Of a stretch of DNA of 64,000 nt, positions 1-8,207 are shown one piece after another. The first letter of the stretch is position 1; each line of letters opens with the position of its first letter. The DNA lies in assembly GCF_900102345.1 (NCBI RefSeq), contig NZ_FNKB01000001.1:1550001-1614000 (forward strand), in the 5' to 3' direction. A model generated the notes under the pieces. It was not told the origin of the DNA. It did not search any database and saw only the letters and a list, made by a program, of their open reading frames with translations. A program made the translations under genes and the position numbers. Source of the stretch: Leucobacter chromiiresistens. Lineage in GTDB: Bacteria; Actinomycetota; Actinomycetes; Actinomycetales; Microbacteriaceae.

Positions 1-1
1 G

Positions 2-700
2 CTCGCCGTGGTCGAGTGGGGTGACGCTCGCGCCGAGCTGCAGCACCTGCAGCTCGGCGTCGACGACGCGCAGATCGTCGAGACCATGCCGCGCGTCGCC
101 CAGCTCGGGATCGACTGCGCCTTCGGATGGCCCGACGAGTTCGTCAGCTTCGTCGCGGCGCACGCCGCTCGAGATCGCGATGCCACGCCGCCCGATGGCG
201 GGATCGCCTGGCGCCGCACGCTCGCGTATCGGGCGACCGACCGCGACGTGCGCGAACGGACCGGGCGCTGGCCGCTGAGCGTCTCCACGGATCGGCTGGG
301 GCTCACCGCGATGCGGTGCGCCGGACTGCTCGCCCGTCTCGAGGAGAGCGGGGCCGATGTCGACCGCTCCGGCGCGGGCGATGTGGTCGAGGTCTACCCG
401 GGCGCGACGCTGCGGCACTGGGGGTTCGCAACGATGGGATACCGTGCGCACGCGGAGCGCCGTGAGCGGCTGCTCGGCGAGATCGGCGCAGCGGCGCCGT
501 GGTTCGACGTCTACGCGTTCCGCGACCTGATGGTCGCTTCGGCCGACGCCTTCGACGCGGTCATCGCCGCGCTCGCGGCGCGCAGCTCGGCGACCGGACG
601 CAGCACACCGCCCCCGCCGGAGCTGCTCGATCGGGCGCGCCGAGAGGGGTGGATCGCCCTGCCGAACGTGGGTCTGCCCGAGCTGCTCGCGGGGCGCTGA
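2..700 (+). CDS. DUF429 family protein, 5' end outside window
   Basis: The reading frame is open from base 2 and the first GTG (base 8) sits inside what looks like the first conserved strand (LAVVEW), so the true start most likely lies upstream of the window. The visible part is about 232 residues. It contains the D-C-A-F-G-W-P segment (near residue 38 from the GTG) and the later E-V-Y-P-G-A motif typical of DUF429, a family predicted to have an RNase H-like fold with acidic catalytic residues. The family has no established biochemical role, so nothing more specific is claimed. No partner gene is visible because the upstream side is cut off. Family assignment is from remembered motif patterns. 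Confidence 0.7.
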   Translation, partial: LAVVEWGDARAELQHLQLGVDDAQIVETMPRVAQLGIDCAFGWPDEFVSFVAAHAARDRDATPPDGGIAWRRTLAYRATDRDVRERTGRWPLSVSTDRLGLTAMRCAGLLARLEESGADVDRSGAGDVVEVYPGATLRHWGFATMGYRAHAERRERLLGEIGAAAPWFDVYAFRDLMVASADAFDAVIAALAARSSATGRSTPPPPELLDRARREGWIALPNVGLPELLAGR

Positions 701-766
701 CACCCGAGCGCGGTGCAACCCGCGGGTTGCTCCCGCGCGGCGGCCCGCGGGCCCTCGCCAGCGTCG

Positions 767-824
767 GAGATTCGGCGTCGGTGAGACGTTTGGGTGGGGA
801 ACGGTCTCACCGACGGCGAATCTC
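767..824. repeat. Long imperfect palindrome, family B copy 1
   Basis: Arms at 767-787 and 804-824 are 21 bp each and pair with a single mismatch, separated by 16 bp. The left arm begins GAGATTCGGCGTCGGTGAG and the right arm ends GGCGAATCTC, followed by TCAC. A second copy with the same core lies at 45398-45455. The rest of the 270-bp gap (701-970) shows only a promoter-like site near 922-930. Confidence 0.7.
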
Positions 825-921
825 TCACCGAAGCGGCGGGTGGCAGCGGCGGGTGGGGGAGGTGTGGAGGCGGAGGGAGGGCGCCCCGAGCCCGCGCCCC
901 TGCCGCGAGCGCCACGGGGTT

Positions 922-930
922 TGCTAGCGT
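922..930 (+). promoter_or_regulatory. Extended -10 element TGC-TAGCGT
   Basis: TGCTAGCGT sits 40 bases before the ATG at 971 and would give a leader of about 34 nt. The same TGCTAnCGT form recurs at 5428 and 58824. No clear -35 hexamer was found. Confidence 0.4.
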
Positions 931-970
931 AAGCGGCGTACGGGTCCGAATCGAGAACGGCGAGTGAGCG

Positions 971-3900
971 ATGACCGAAGACACGACCGGAAGCGCCAGC
1001 GGATCGAATGAGCCCGAGGGCGACGACGACCTGCCGATCTACGAGCCCCCGTTCGGCCTCGACGCGGTGCCGGACTTCTGCGAGCGCCTCGTCGAGTACC
1101 TGATCGTCGAATCGCCCGACGACGAGTTCACGTTCGAGGGGGTGGAGGGGGAGGAGTCGCAGGGCGTCTGGATTCTGCCGCTCGGCGGCTACGACCCGAA
1201 TGAAGACAGGACGCTCACCGAGGGCGCCCCCGCAGACCGCGAGCTGCCGCCGGGCGGCTACGCGGAGGTTGCCGACACGTGGGCCCAGGGCGTGCGCCGC
1301 GTGCTCCACCAGGCGTGGGGTGCCCCGCTCGTGCGCACGCCGAAGCTGGTGGGCGTCTCGCAGGAGCCCGAGGGCATCCTCGACTTCCTCATGGTCGCGG
1401 TGAGCATCGACCGGGCCGAGATGTGGGATCGCGGCGAGCTGTGCTGCGTGCTCCTCACCAGCTGGGACGGCGAGCCGATGACGAGCATGCTGCGGCAGAT
1501 CCTCGTGGTGCTGCCCCGCGAGTACGCCTTCGGCGGCATGGCGGTGCTCGCCGATGACGAGATCACGGTGCACGACCTGATCATGCACGGCGAGCACCCC
1601 CTCGAACTGCGCCGGCGCGCGTGGCTGATGAGCACGCTCGCGGGGCAGGGCGAGGTGCGGGTGCGCGACACGGCGCTCGAGGCGTCGCGGTTCAGCCTGC
1701 GGTCGCGGGGCGGCACGACGACGGTGTGGACGTTCGCCGACGACGGCCGGGTGCTGGTGCTCATGCAGGATCCCGATTCCGAGTTCATCACGAGCGCCGC
1801 AGGGCAGCTCATCGCCGACCAGCTGTCGGGCGCGGAGGCGCATTCCGCGGGCGACGCGGCGGACGCCGCGCATCCGGAGGAGCTGCTGGAGGAGGCCCGG
1901 CTGATCCTCATCGCCCGCATGCTCGACGGCATTCCCGACGATCTGCGGGAGCTGATCGCCGCCCCCGCCGAGAACGGCCGCGGCGAGCCGGGCGAGCACG
2001 AGCTCGAGTTCCGCATGCTCGGCGACCAGCCCCTGCCGATCATCTCGGGCGCGGTCTGGTTCGACGGGGAGCACTGGCGGGTGACGCGCAACCTGCTCGA
2101 GATCGGCAGCCTGAACGACTTCGGCATGGACGACTTCGGGTTCGCGGACGCGGTGCGGCGGCCGTACCGGCTCGGCGGATCCTTCACCGTCGACGACGTC
2201 GCCGGGCGCGCGACCGACGAGCGCCGCCGGCAGATCGAGCACCTGTTCGCGGCGTGCCCCTACCCGGAGCAGCAGCGGCCGGCGGACCACGAGCGCCTCG
2301 GCTACGGGCTGCCGCGCGATTCGACGCACGCCGAGCTGGTGGCGCAGATCGAGCGGATCACGGAGGCGTGGTGGAGCACCGACCCGGGGTCGGTCGACTG
2401 GAAGGATCGCACCTTCAGCGTGGGCGGCCGCGACCTGCGCGACGACGACGGGCGCGTGCTGCGCACGGTGCTCGCGGTCGCGGAGCCCTGGACGGTGGAG
2501 GTGCTGCAGGCCTGGGTCGGCGGGCTGAGCGATGCGATGGAGGATCGGTGGGGCGCCGCCTTCGAGATGCACGCGCGCGAACCGAAGACGGGCATGGAGC
2601 GCAAGACGCCCGTCGCGCGCGTGATGCGCGGCATCGGCATCATGAGCGCGCCCATGTGGTGGGTGAACGGGCACGCGGTGGCGCTGGTCGCCGGCGCCCC
2701 CGATCCGAGCACCGGTGAGGAGCCGCAGGCGATCATCGTGATCGGGAGGGCCGACGCGGTCGTCGACATCATGCGCGGCACCCGCGCGTGGGAGCTGCGG
2801 CAGCGCACCCGGGTGATCGCATCGCTCGCGACGGAGGTCGCGGGGGAGCCCGCCCCGCAGGAGATCGCGTGGCGCGGGCCGCACCTCGCAGGATCATCGG
2901 TGCGCCCGGACGCGGTGCGGGGGCGGGTGCGCGCCGACGACCACTACTGGGTGTGGCACTTCGCCCACGACGGGCGCGGGCTGCTCATGTCGTTCCCGGT
3001 CGACGCGGCGGCGGCCGAGGAGGCGCGGCTCTCGTTCGAGGATCAGGCCCGGCTCTTCGCCGGGGTGCCGGTCGATCTGCTGTCGCTCGTCACCGACCGC
3101 GACCCCGACGGGCTGTACCCCGTGGTGACGCGGGAACGCCCCGGCGGATCGGCGATCCCCGGCTTTCTGCCGACCGCGAGCGCACTGCCCGCGGTGCAGG
3201 CGGTGTTCTGGCGCGACGCGTACGACTGGCGCGCTTCGGGCGGCATGCTGGAGCGGGTGCGGCCCGCGTTCGCGGCGGCGGCGGAGGCGGCGGAGGCGGA
3301 GGGCGACGCCGACGCGGCACCCGACTCGGCCCTCGACACGGCTCCCGACTCAGCTCACGATACGATTCGCGGCGATGATCAGCATGCGGCCCCCGACACA
3401 TCGAATCCGTTCGCGACCCTCTACTCGGCCGTGATCGGCGTGCCGCAGCTGCAGTGGGCGGTGGGGGCCGGCGAGGAGTTCGGATCGCACATCCTCGCCG
3501 ACGACCGCTACTCGAGCGTCGTCTTCGGGCACCCCGTCGCCTTCGAGCAGGCCGAAGCGGCCTACGCGCGGCTCGGCGACGTGCACCGCGTGGCGCTCAC
3601 CGGGTCGCTCAACCAGTTCCTCGACACCGTGCTCGGCATGCCGCCGCGCCGCTACGTGCTCGACGCGGCGCTCGCGAACCCCGACCCGCGGAACCGCGCC
3701 GAGATCGCGTTCCTGCTGCTCGACGACCTCGACGACCTCGACGCGTCGGTGCAGCTGTCGCACCTGACCCCGATCAACGTGCTGTTCGAGAACCCGACGC
3801 TCGGCGCCGACGACCGGCTGCTGCTCATCAGGCTGCTCGAAGCCGGAGCCCAGGCCGGGCCGGGCCTCGGCGGCCCGGGCGTCGCGCGTCATCCGATCGT

Positions 3901-4117
3901 GCAGCTCGCCGGCCGCGACCTCGACGACGCCCTCATCGAGCCGTTCGTGCACTCGCTCCTCATGCGGGGCGAGCTCGACCTGACGGCGCCCGCGCTGCCC
4001 GACGGCCGCAGCGTGCTCGCGTACGTCGAGGCCGGCGAGTTCGCGCACGGACGCAGCCGCACGGGGCTGCTCGCGCAGCTGCGGGAGGCGCAGGGCGGGT
4101 TCCCGTTCGAGCCGTGA
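971..4117 (+). CDS. Large protein with internal module duplication and ankyrin-like tail
   Basis: A 1048-residue acidic cytoplasmic protein with no signal peptide or membrane segment. I do not recognise a named family. The region around residues 30-400 is repeated at about 440-770: compare ELRRRAWLMSTLAG with ELRQRTRVIASLAT, and the following VWTFADDGRVLVLM with VWHFAHDGRGLLMSF. A low-complexity Ala/Asp/Glu linker with a D-S-A-x-D-T-A-P-type repeat (about 770-810) leads to a C-terminal part (820-1048) with helical, ankyrin-like spacing, for example RAEIAFLLLDDLDDLD and LLLIRLLEAGA. It stands alone, facing a convergent membrane-protein gene. The duplicated half could be a pair of ligand-binding modules, but no function is assigned. 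Confidence 0.75.
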   Translation: MTEDTTGSASGSNEPEGDDDLPIYEPPFGLDAVPDFCERLVEYLIVESPDDEFTFEGVEGEESQGVWILPLGGYDPNEDRTLTEGAPADRELPPGGYAEVADTWAQGVRRVLHQAWGAPLVRTPKLVGVSQEPEGILDFLMVAVSIDRAEMWDRGELCCVLLTSWDGEPMTSMLRQILVVLPREYAFGGMAVLADDEITVHDLIMHGEHPLELRRRAWLMSTLAGQGEVRVRDTALEASRFSLRSRGGTTTVWTFADDGRVLVLMQDPDSEFITSAAGQLIADQLSGAEAHSAGDAADAAHPEELLEEARLILIARMLDGIPDDLRELIAAPAENGRGEPGEHELEFRMLGDQPLPIISGAVWFDGEHWRVTRNLLEIGSLNDFGMDDFGFADAVRRPYRLGGSFTVDDVAGRATDERRRQIEHLFAACPYPEQQRPADHERLGYGLPRDSTHAELVAQIERITEAWWSTDPGSVDWKDRTFSVGGRDLRDDDGRVLRTVLAVAEPWTVEVLQAWVGGLSDAMEDRWGAAFEMHAREPKTGMERKTPVARVMRGIGIMSAPMWWVNGHAVALVAGAPDPSTGEEPQAIIVIGRADAVVDIMRGTRAWELRQRTRVIASLATEVAGEPAPQEIAWRGPHLAGSSVRPDAVRGRVRADDHYWVWHFAHDGRGLLMSFPVDAAAAEEARLSFEDQARLFAGVPVDLLSLVTDRDPDGLYPVVTRERPGGSAIPGFLPTASALPAVQAVFWRDAYDWRASGGMLERVRPAFAAAAEAAEAEGDADAAPDSALDTAPDSAHDTIRGDDQHAAPDTSNPFATLYSAVIGVPQLQWAVGAGEEFGSHILADDRYSSVVFGHPVAFEQAEAAYARLGDVHRVALTGSLNQFLDTVLGMPPRRYVLDAALANPDPRNRAEIAFLLLDDLDDLDASVQLSHLTPINVLFENPTLGADDRLLLIRLLEAGAQAGPGLGGPGVARHPIVQLAGRDLDDALIEPFVHSLLMRGELDLTAPALPDGRSVLAYVEAGEFAHGRSRTGLLAQLREAQGGFPFEP

Positions 4118-4118
4118 C

Positions 4119-4166
4119 CGGTCAGTGCCGTGCAGTATTGAAGCTCTGAGTGCACGGAAGTGACCG
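4119..4166. terminator. Bidirectional terminator hairpin
   Basis: Arms 4119-4134 and 4151-4166 pair over 16 bp with two mismatches (CGGTCAGTGCCGTGCA against TGCACGGAAGTGACCG). It lies exactly between the stop codons of two convergent genes. Confidence 0.6.
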
Positions 4167-4167
4167 C

Positions 4168-5373
4168 TCACGGGCGGTGCCAGCGCGCGGGCGCCTTCGT
4201 GATCCTGCCGAGCAGCCATTCGAGCGGGCCCTGCCCCACGGTGAGCGCCCACAGCGTGCACCCCGCGATCACGCCCGCGGTCGTCGGCCAGAACGGGTCG
4301 AGGTCCCGGAACCCGGCCGACGGGTCGAGCCCCGGATCGCGGGCGGTCTCGACCGCGATCCAGACCGCCCAGATGCTGATGTGCACGACGTACGCGGTGA
4401 GCGGCATGGAGCCCACGGCGCGGAGGGGCAGCGCGATCCAGCGCAGGGGCGTGAGGCACAGCAGCACCGCGGCGCCCGTCACCGCGAGCGCGAACCCGCC
4501 CGAGCCGAGCGCCTCGCCCACGCCCGAGCCGTGCGGGGCGTCGCTCAGCGCGGCGACCCACCATGCGCCCGCGCCGTCTGAGAACGCGCGCGCCTCGGCG
4601 CCCTCTGCGGCGCGCGCGATCGACCCGACCACTCCGTACCCGAGCACGGCGAGCAGCACGCCCGCCCCGAGCAGCGGCCACGCGTATCTGCGCGAGCGCA
4701 TGAGCAGCGCGCCCGCCGCCATGCCGCACAGCAGGAACGCGAGCCACAGCGGCAGGGGGTAGTTCCACGCGATGAGGCGGAGCGACTCCTCGACCGCGAG
4801 CGGGCCGTCGCTGCGGGCGACCGCGTCGTCGATCCACTGCACGGCGAACGGCGCCCCGAGGGCGAGCGCCGCGGAGATCGCGAAGAGCGCCCGCGGGGCG
4901 AGCCGCGTGAAGGGGATCGCGAGCACGAACAGCGCTCCGTAGGCGGGCAGGATCACGTACACCGGCACCTCGAGATCGTCGAGCCAGATGCCGAGCAGCC
5001 AGAGCAGCACGCCGCGCAGCAGCAGCTGCGTGCGCAGCCCGAAGAGCGGCGCCGGTGCCGGGACCGCGCTCGCCAACCGGCGGCGCTCCGCAGCGACCGA
5101 GACGATGCCGAGCGACACCCCCGCGAGCATGGCGAAGAGCACCGCCGAGCGCCCCTCCACCAGGCCCGACCAGGTGCCGGGGTCGCTCCACTCGAGCGGC
5201 GAGATCACCGCCAGGTGGGCCGCGAACACGCCGATCACGGCGAGCCCGCGGGCGAGGTCGACGCCCGCGATGCGCGCCGGAGGCCCGAGTCGCGCGATCT
5301 GCGCTCGGAGACGGGACGCGGGAGAGACGATGCCGCTATTCTCGCTCAGGCCCGGAAGCGAGAACAAGAGCAC
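4168..5373 (-). CDS. DUF1624/DUF418-like multi-pass membrane protein
   Basis: A 401-residue integral membrane protein with about ten hydrophobic segments. The N-terminal motif RIAGVDLARGLAVIGVFAAH and the C-terminal segment SMPLTAYVVHISIW match the family annotated as heparan-alpha-glucosaminide N-acetyltransferase-like (DUF1624) or DUF418, whose bacterial members are mostly uncharacterised. Catalysis on a sugar in the envelope is possible but not shown here. The GTG at 5373 is the first start in the frame. It has no strong ribosome-binding site, and a shorter start nearer the first membrane helix is possible. It is divergent from the sodium symporter gene, so the two share a 69-bp control region. 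Confidence 0.75.
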   Translation of the reverse strand: MLLFSLPGLSENSGIVSPASRLRAQIARLGPPARIAGVDLARGLAVIGVFAAHLAVISPLEWSDPGTWSGLVEGRSAVLFAMLAGVSLGIVSVAAERRRLASAVPAPAPLFGLRTQLLLRGVLLWLLGIWLDDLEVPVYVILPAYGALFVLAIPFTRLAPRALFAISAALALGAPFAVQWIDDAVARSDGPLAVEESLRLIAWNYPLPLWLAFLLCGMAAGALLMRSRRYAWPLLGAGVLLAVLGYGVVGSIARAAEGAEARAFSDGAGAWWVAALSDAPHGSGVGEALGSGGFALAVTGAAVLLCLTPLRWIALPLRAVGSMPLTAYVVHISIWAVWIAVETARDPGLDPSAGFRDLDPFWPTTAGVIAGCTLWALTVGQGPLEWLLGRITKAPARWHRP

Positions 5374-5427
5374 CGCCGTTCGCGCTTCCCAGGCAGTGGG
5401 ACGGGCTTCGCGAGCGGACGGCCCGCC

Positions 5428-5436
5428 TGCTACCGT
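5428..5436 (+). promoter_or_regulatory. Extended -10, leaderless start of symporter operon
   Basis: TGC-TACCGT ends exactly six bases before the GTG at 5443, so transcription would begin at or next to the start codon. There is no Shine-Dalgarno sequence upstream, which agrees with a leaderless mRNA. Confidence 0.55.
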
Positions 5437-5442
5437 GACTGC

Positions 5443-7059
5443 GTGACAGAATCAGTGCAGACCAGCGCCCCCGAGCGCGAAACGTGGGGCCGCAGAAGCG
5501 CCTTCATCATCGCCGCCATCAGCTCGGCCGTCGGCCTCGGCAACATCTGGCGATTCCCGGGAGTGGCCTACGAGAACGGCGGCGGCGCCTTCCTGATTCC
5601 CTACCTCGTCGCCTTCCTGACGGCGGGCCTGCCGATCCTCTTCCTCGACTACGCCATCGGCCACAAGTACCGCGCCGCGCCGCCGCTCGCGTTCAAGCGG
5701 CTCAACCGCAAGGCGGAGCCGCTCGGCTGGTGGCAGGTGGGTGTCTCCTTCCTCATCCTGACCTACTACGCCGTGATCATCGCCTGGGCCCTCGGCTTCG
5801 TCTGGTTCAGCTTCGGGCGCCAGTGGGGCGACGACGCCGTCGGGTTCTTCACCGGCGACTACCTCCAGCTCGCCGACGCCCCCGGCGTCACCCTGGACTT
5901 CGTGCCCGCCGTGCTCGTCACCCTGCTGATCGTGTGGATCGCCGCCATCGTCGTGATGTCGCTCGGCCTGCGACGCGGCCTCGATCGCGCGAACCGCATC
6001 ACGCTGCCCCTGCTCGTGATCGTATTCGTGATCATCGTGATCTACGCGATGACGCTGCCCGGTGCCTGGGACGGCATCAACCAGTTCTTCGAGCCCGACT
6101 TCGCGGCGCTCGCGCACCCCGGCGTCTGGCTCGCGGCCTACGGGCACATCTTCTTCTCGTTCTCGATCGCCTTCGGCATCATGCTCACGTACTCGTCGTA
6201 CATGAAGCGGCGCAGCGACCTCGCCGGGTCGGGCCTCGTCGTCGCGTTCGCGAACTGCGGCTTCGAGATCCTCGCGGGCATCGGCGTGTTCGCCGCCCTC
6301 GGCTTCCTCGCCTACACCCAGAACGTGCAGATCGACGACCTCGAAGGTCTGAGCGGCGTCGCGCTCGCCTTCATGACGTTCCCCACGCTGCTCAGCGAGA
6401 TGCCCGCCGGCGCCGTCATGGGCGTGCTCTTCTTCGGGTCGCTCGTGCTCGCCGGGTTCTCATCGCTGCTCTCGATCTACCAGGTGGTCACCGGCTCGCT
6501 GCAGGACAAGACCGGATGGTCGACGCGCCGCGTCGCCGTGACGGTCGGCCTCGCCGCGGGCATCCCGTCGGTGCTGCTGTTCGGCACCACCTCGGGCCTG
6601 AACGTGCTCGACGTGCTCGACGCCTTCGTGAACAACATCGGCGTGACCGGCTCGGCCGTCGCCACCCTCGTGCTGGTCGCCTGGGTGTTCCGCGCCGTGC
6701 CGAGCCTGCGCGCGCACCTCAATGCGCTCTCGTCGCTGAAGCTCGGCCGGGTCTGGACGCTCGCCGTATCGGCGGTCACCCCCGTGATCCTCGCCGTCAT
6801 TCTGGTGCGCGGCGTCACCGAGTACCTCACGGCGGGCTACGGCGGGTTTCCGACCTGGTTCATCACGACGATCGGCTGGGGCGCCATCGCCCTGCTCGCG
6901 GTATTCTCGTTCGCGATGAGCTACCGGGCGTACCGCCGCAGCGACGCCACGAGCTTCGTTCCCGACGAGCCCGACCGGCTCCGCACCGAGATGACGGACC
7001 TCATCACCGAGGCCCGCGAGACGTCCGCGCAGCGACGCACCACTGGAGGAACGCGATGA
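5443..7059 (+). CDS. metP: Sodium-dependent transporter, NSS family (MetP-like)
   Basis: A 538-residue neurotransmitter:sodium symporter family protein. It moves an amino acid inward with sodium. The diagnostic first-helix motif SAVGLGNIWRFP followed by YENGGGAFLIPYL is present near residues 24-50, and eleven to twelve membrane helices follow, as in LeuT. The next gene is a 40-residue MetS-type subunit overlapping it by ATGA, which is the arrangement of the methionine/alanine importer MetPS of Corynebacterium glutamicum. Methionine or another neutral amino acid is therefore the likely substrate. The GTG start was chosen because it follows a -10 box by six bases and keeps the normal N-terminal length. 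The gene symbol is by analogy. Confidence 0.85.
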   Translation: MTESVQTSAPERETWGRRSAFIIAAISSAVGLGNIWRFPGVAYENGGGAFLIPYLVAFLTAGLPILFLDYAIGHKYRAAPPLAFKRLNRKAEPLGWWQVGVSFLILTYYAVIIAWALGFVWFSFGRQWGDDAVGFFTGDYLQLADAPGVTLDFVPAVLVTLLIVWIAAIVVMSLGLRRGLDRANRITLPLLVIVFVIIVIYAMTLPGAWDGINQFFEPDFAALAHPGVWLAAYGHIFFSFSIAFGIMLTYSSYMKRRSDLAGSGLVVAFANCGFEILAGIGVFAALGFLAYTQNVQIDDLEGLSGVALAFMTFPTLLSEMPAGAVMGVLFFGSLVLAGFSSLLSIYQVVTGSLQDKTGWSTRRVAVTVGLAAGIPSVLLFGTTSGLNVLDVLDAFVNNIGVTGSAVATLVLVAWVFRAVPSLRAHLNALSSLKLGRVWTLAVSAVTPVILAVILVRGVTEYLTAGYGGFPTWFITTIGWGAIALLAVFSFAMSYRAYRRSDATSFVPDEPDRLRTEMTDLITEARETSAQRRTTGGTR

Positions 7060-7178
7060 CCACCGGCGCACTCATCATGATGGTGCTCTCCATCGGCATT
7101 CTCTGGGGCGGCCTCGCCTGGTCGATTCTGCGCCTGCGCAAGCACCCCGACGTCAGCGGAGTCGGCGAGGACGACTGA
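7056..7178 (+). CDS. metS: MetS-type small subunit of NSS transporter
   Basis: A 40-residue protein with one membrane helix (about residues 5-26), starting MTTGALIMMVLSIGILWGGL and ending in a short charged tail. Small subunits of this kind are needed for activity of the MetP transporter in C. glutamicum. Its ATG overlaps the stop of the transporter (ATGA), and a GGAGG-like site at about 7044-7048 supports the start. Its own stop overlaps the next start by one base, so it also links the transporter to the WXG/calpain genes. Confidence 0.85.
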   Translation: MTTGALIMMVLSIGILWGGLAWSILRLRKHPDVSGVGEDD

Positions 7179-7543
7179 TGACCCTCGCCATCGACGACGG
7201 CGACGTGGCCGCGATCCGCAGAAGGCTGCGCGTCGCGGCGGAGGATGCGGCGGAGGCCGTACCGACGATGCCGGGCGCGGGGGCCTTCGGGCCGGCGGTG
7301 CTCGGCAGCGCCGTCGCGGCGTTCGAAGCCGCGATGCGTCGGGAGGCGGAGCGCCTGACGAGGCGATGGGCCGACCTCGAGACCGGGGTGCGCGACACCT
7401 TCGCCGACTTGAACGCAGTCGAGGAGGAGCTCACGGCCGGCATCGGGCGCCTCGGCGCGGCGATCGGTCCGGGGGCGGGCGGCTCGCCCGTCGGTGCGCC
7501 TCCCGGCAGCGGTTCTGGCGCGGGCGCGGGGCCGCGACTGTGA
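7178..7543 (+). CDS. WXG100-like small helical protein
   Basis: A 121-residue protein starting one base into the metS stop (TGATG). Residues 5-90 are almost wholly predicted helix, rich in Ala and Arg/Glu, with a central turn near GAGAFGPAVLGSAV and a Trp near residue 69. It ends in a Gly/Ser/Pro-rich tail. Size, helical hairpin character and position next to an effector-like protein resemble WXG100/ESX proteins, but a clean W-x-G turn is not seen, so the family call is an inference. It may be an export partner of the calpain-like protein three genes downstream. Confidence 0.55.
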   Translation: MTLAIDDGDVAAIRRRLRVAAEDAAEAVPTMPGAGAFGPAVLGSAVAAFEAAMRREAERLTRRWADLETGVRDTFADLNAVEEELTAGIGRLGAAIGPGAGGSPVGAPPGSGSGAGAGPRL

Positions 7544-7854
7544 GCGCGCGGCCCGAACTGCTGCGCCAGGGGGCGCAGCGACGCGGTGCGACCTGCTCGA
7601 TCGGGTTCATCGCGACGACGCTCCGGCCCTCCGAAGCCGGCGGCGGCCTCGCGGCCCGTTTCGGCATCTCGGGCCCCGCAGGCCGCACCGCGGTCGAGCT
7701 CGGCCCGGGGGAGTCGGCGCCGCTTCCCGACGGAGGATCCGTGCGCGTGATCGACATCTTCGCGAGCCCCGACGGCACGCAGACCGCCGCGGCGATCGAG
7801 GTCGACGAGCCCCGCGAGGCCGATGCTGCGCCCGGAAGCGGGGCGCGACCATGA
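7540..7854 (+). CDS. Unknown small beta-rich protein of the WXG/calpain operon
   Basis: A 104-residue protein whose GTG overlaps the preceding stop (GTGA), the same junction type as its neighbours. No signal peptide or membrane helix is seen. The sequence alternates short hydrophobic strands with Gly/Pro turns (for example TAVELGPGESAPLPDGGSV) and ends in an acidic, Ala-rich tail. I do not recognise a family. The strict overlaps with both flanking genes suggest it works with them, possibly as chaperone or immunity component. Confidence 0.6.
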   Translation: MSARPELLRQGAQRRGATCSIGFIATTLRPSEAGGGLAARFGISGPAGRTAVELGPGESAPLPDGGSVRVIDIFASPDGTQTAAAIEVDEPREADAAPGSGARP

Positions 7855-8207
7855 GACGCGGGGGTTGGATCGCCGCGAGCATCGGCGGCGTCGCGCTCAC
7901 GGGGACGGTCGTCGCCGTCGGGCTGCTCGGCTTCGTCGGCGTCGAGCGCACGGTGCCGGCGGGCGCTCAGACGCGGATCTGCGGGGCGACGGTCGGCGTC
8001 TCGGTGAGCGAGCCGGGTCGCAGCGCCCGGCTGCTCGGCGTCTCGGAGTCGGCGCTCGCCGCGGGCGACCGGGTGCGCGTGCATCCGCACTGCGTCGTCG
8101 AGGTGCTGAACGTCGAGGGGCCCGACGTGGCGGAGCCGGGCGCTGAGGAGTCGGGCGCCGCCGACGGCGCGCAGGCCGCGGTGCACCTGCGGTGGCGACT
8201 GTGGTGA
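7851..8207 (+). CDS. Single-helix membrane-anchored protein of the WXG/calpain operon
   Basis: A 118-residue protein with a short positive N-terminus (MRRGGW) and a hydrophobic segment at about residues 6-30 that could be a signal anchor. An exposed domain follows with two cysteines (RICGATVGV and HPHCVVEV) that could form a disulfide outside the membrane. It is not a lipoprotein, because no lipobox cysteine follows the helix. It overlaps both neighbours by four bases. A membrane-anchored partner or immunity factor for the protease encoded next is possible. No known family was recognised. Confidence 0.6.
   Translation: MRRGGWIAASIGGVALTGTVVAVGLLGFVGVERTVPAGAQTRICGATVGVSVSEPGRSARLLGVSESALAAGDRVRVHPHCVVEVLNVEGPDVAEPGAEESGAADGAQAAVHLRWRLW

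Noticed and set aside
3350..5191. 613-codon minus-strand frame over the end of the 1048-residue gene
   Set aside because: It overlaps two supported genes in other frames and has no recognisable sequence.
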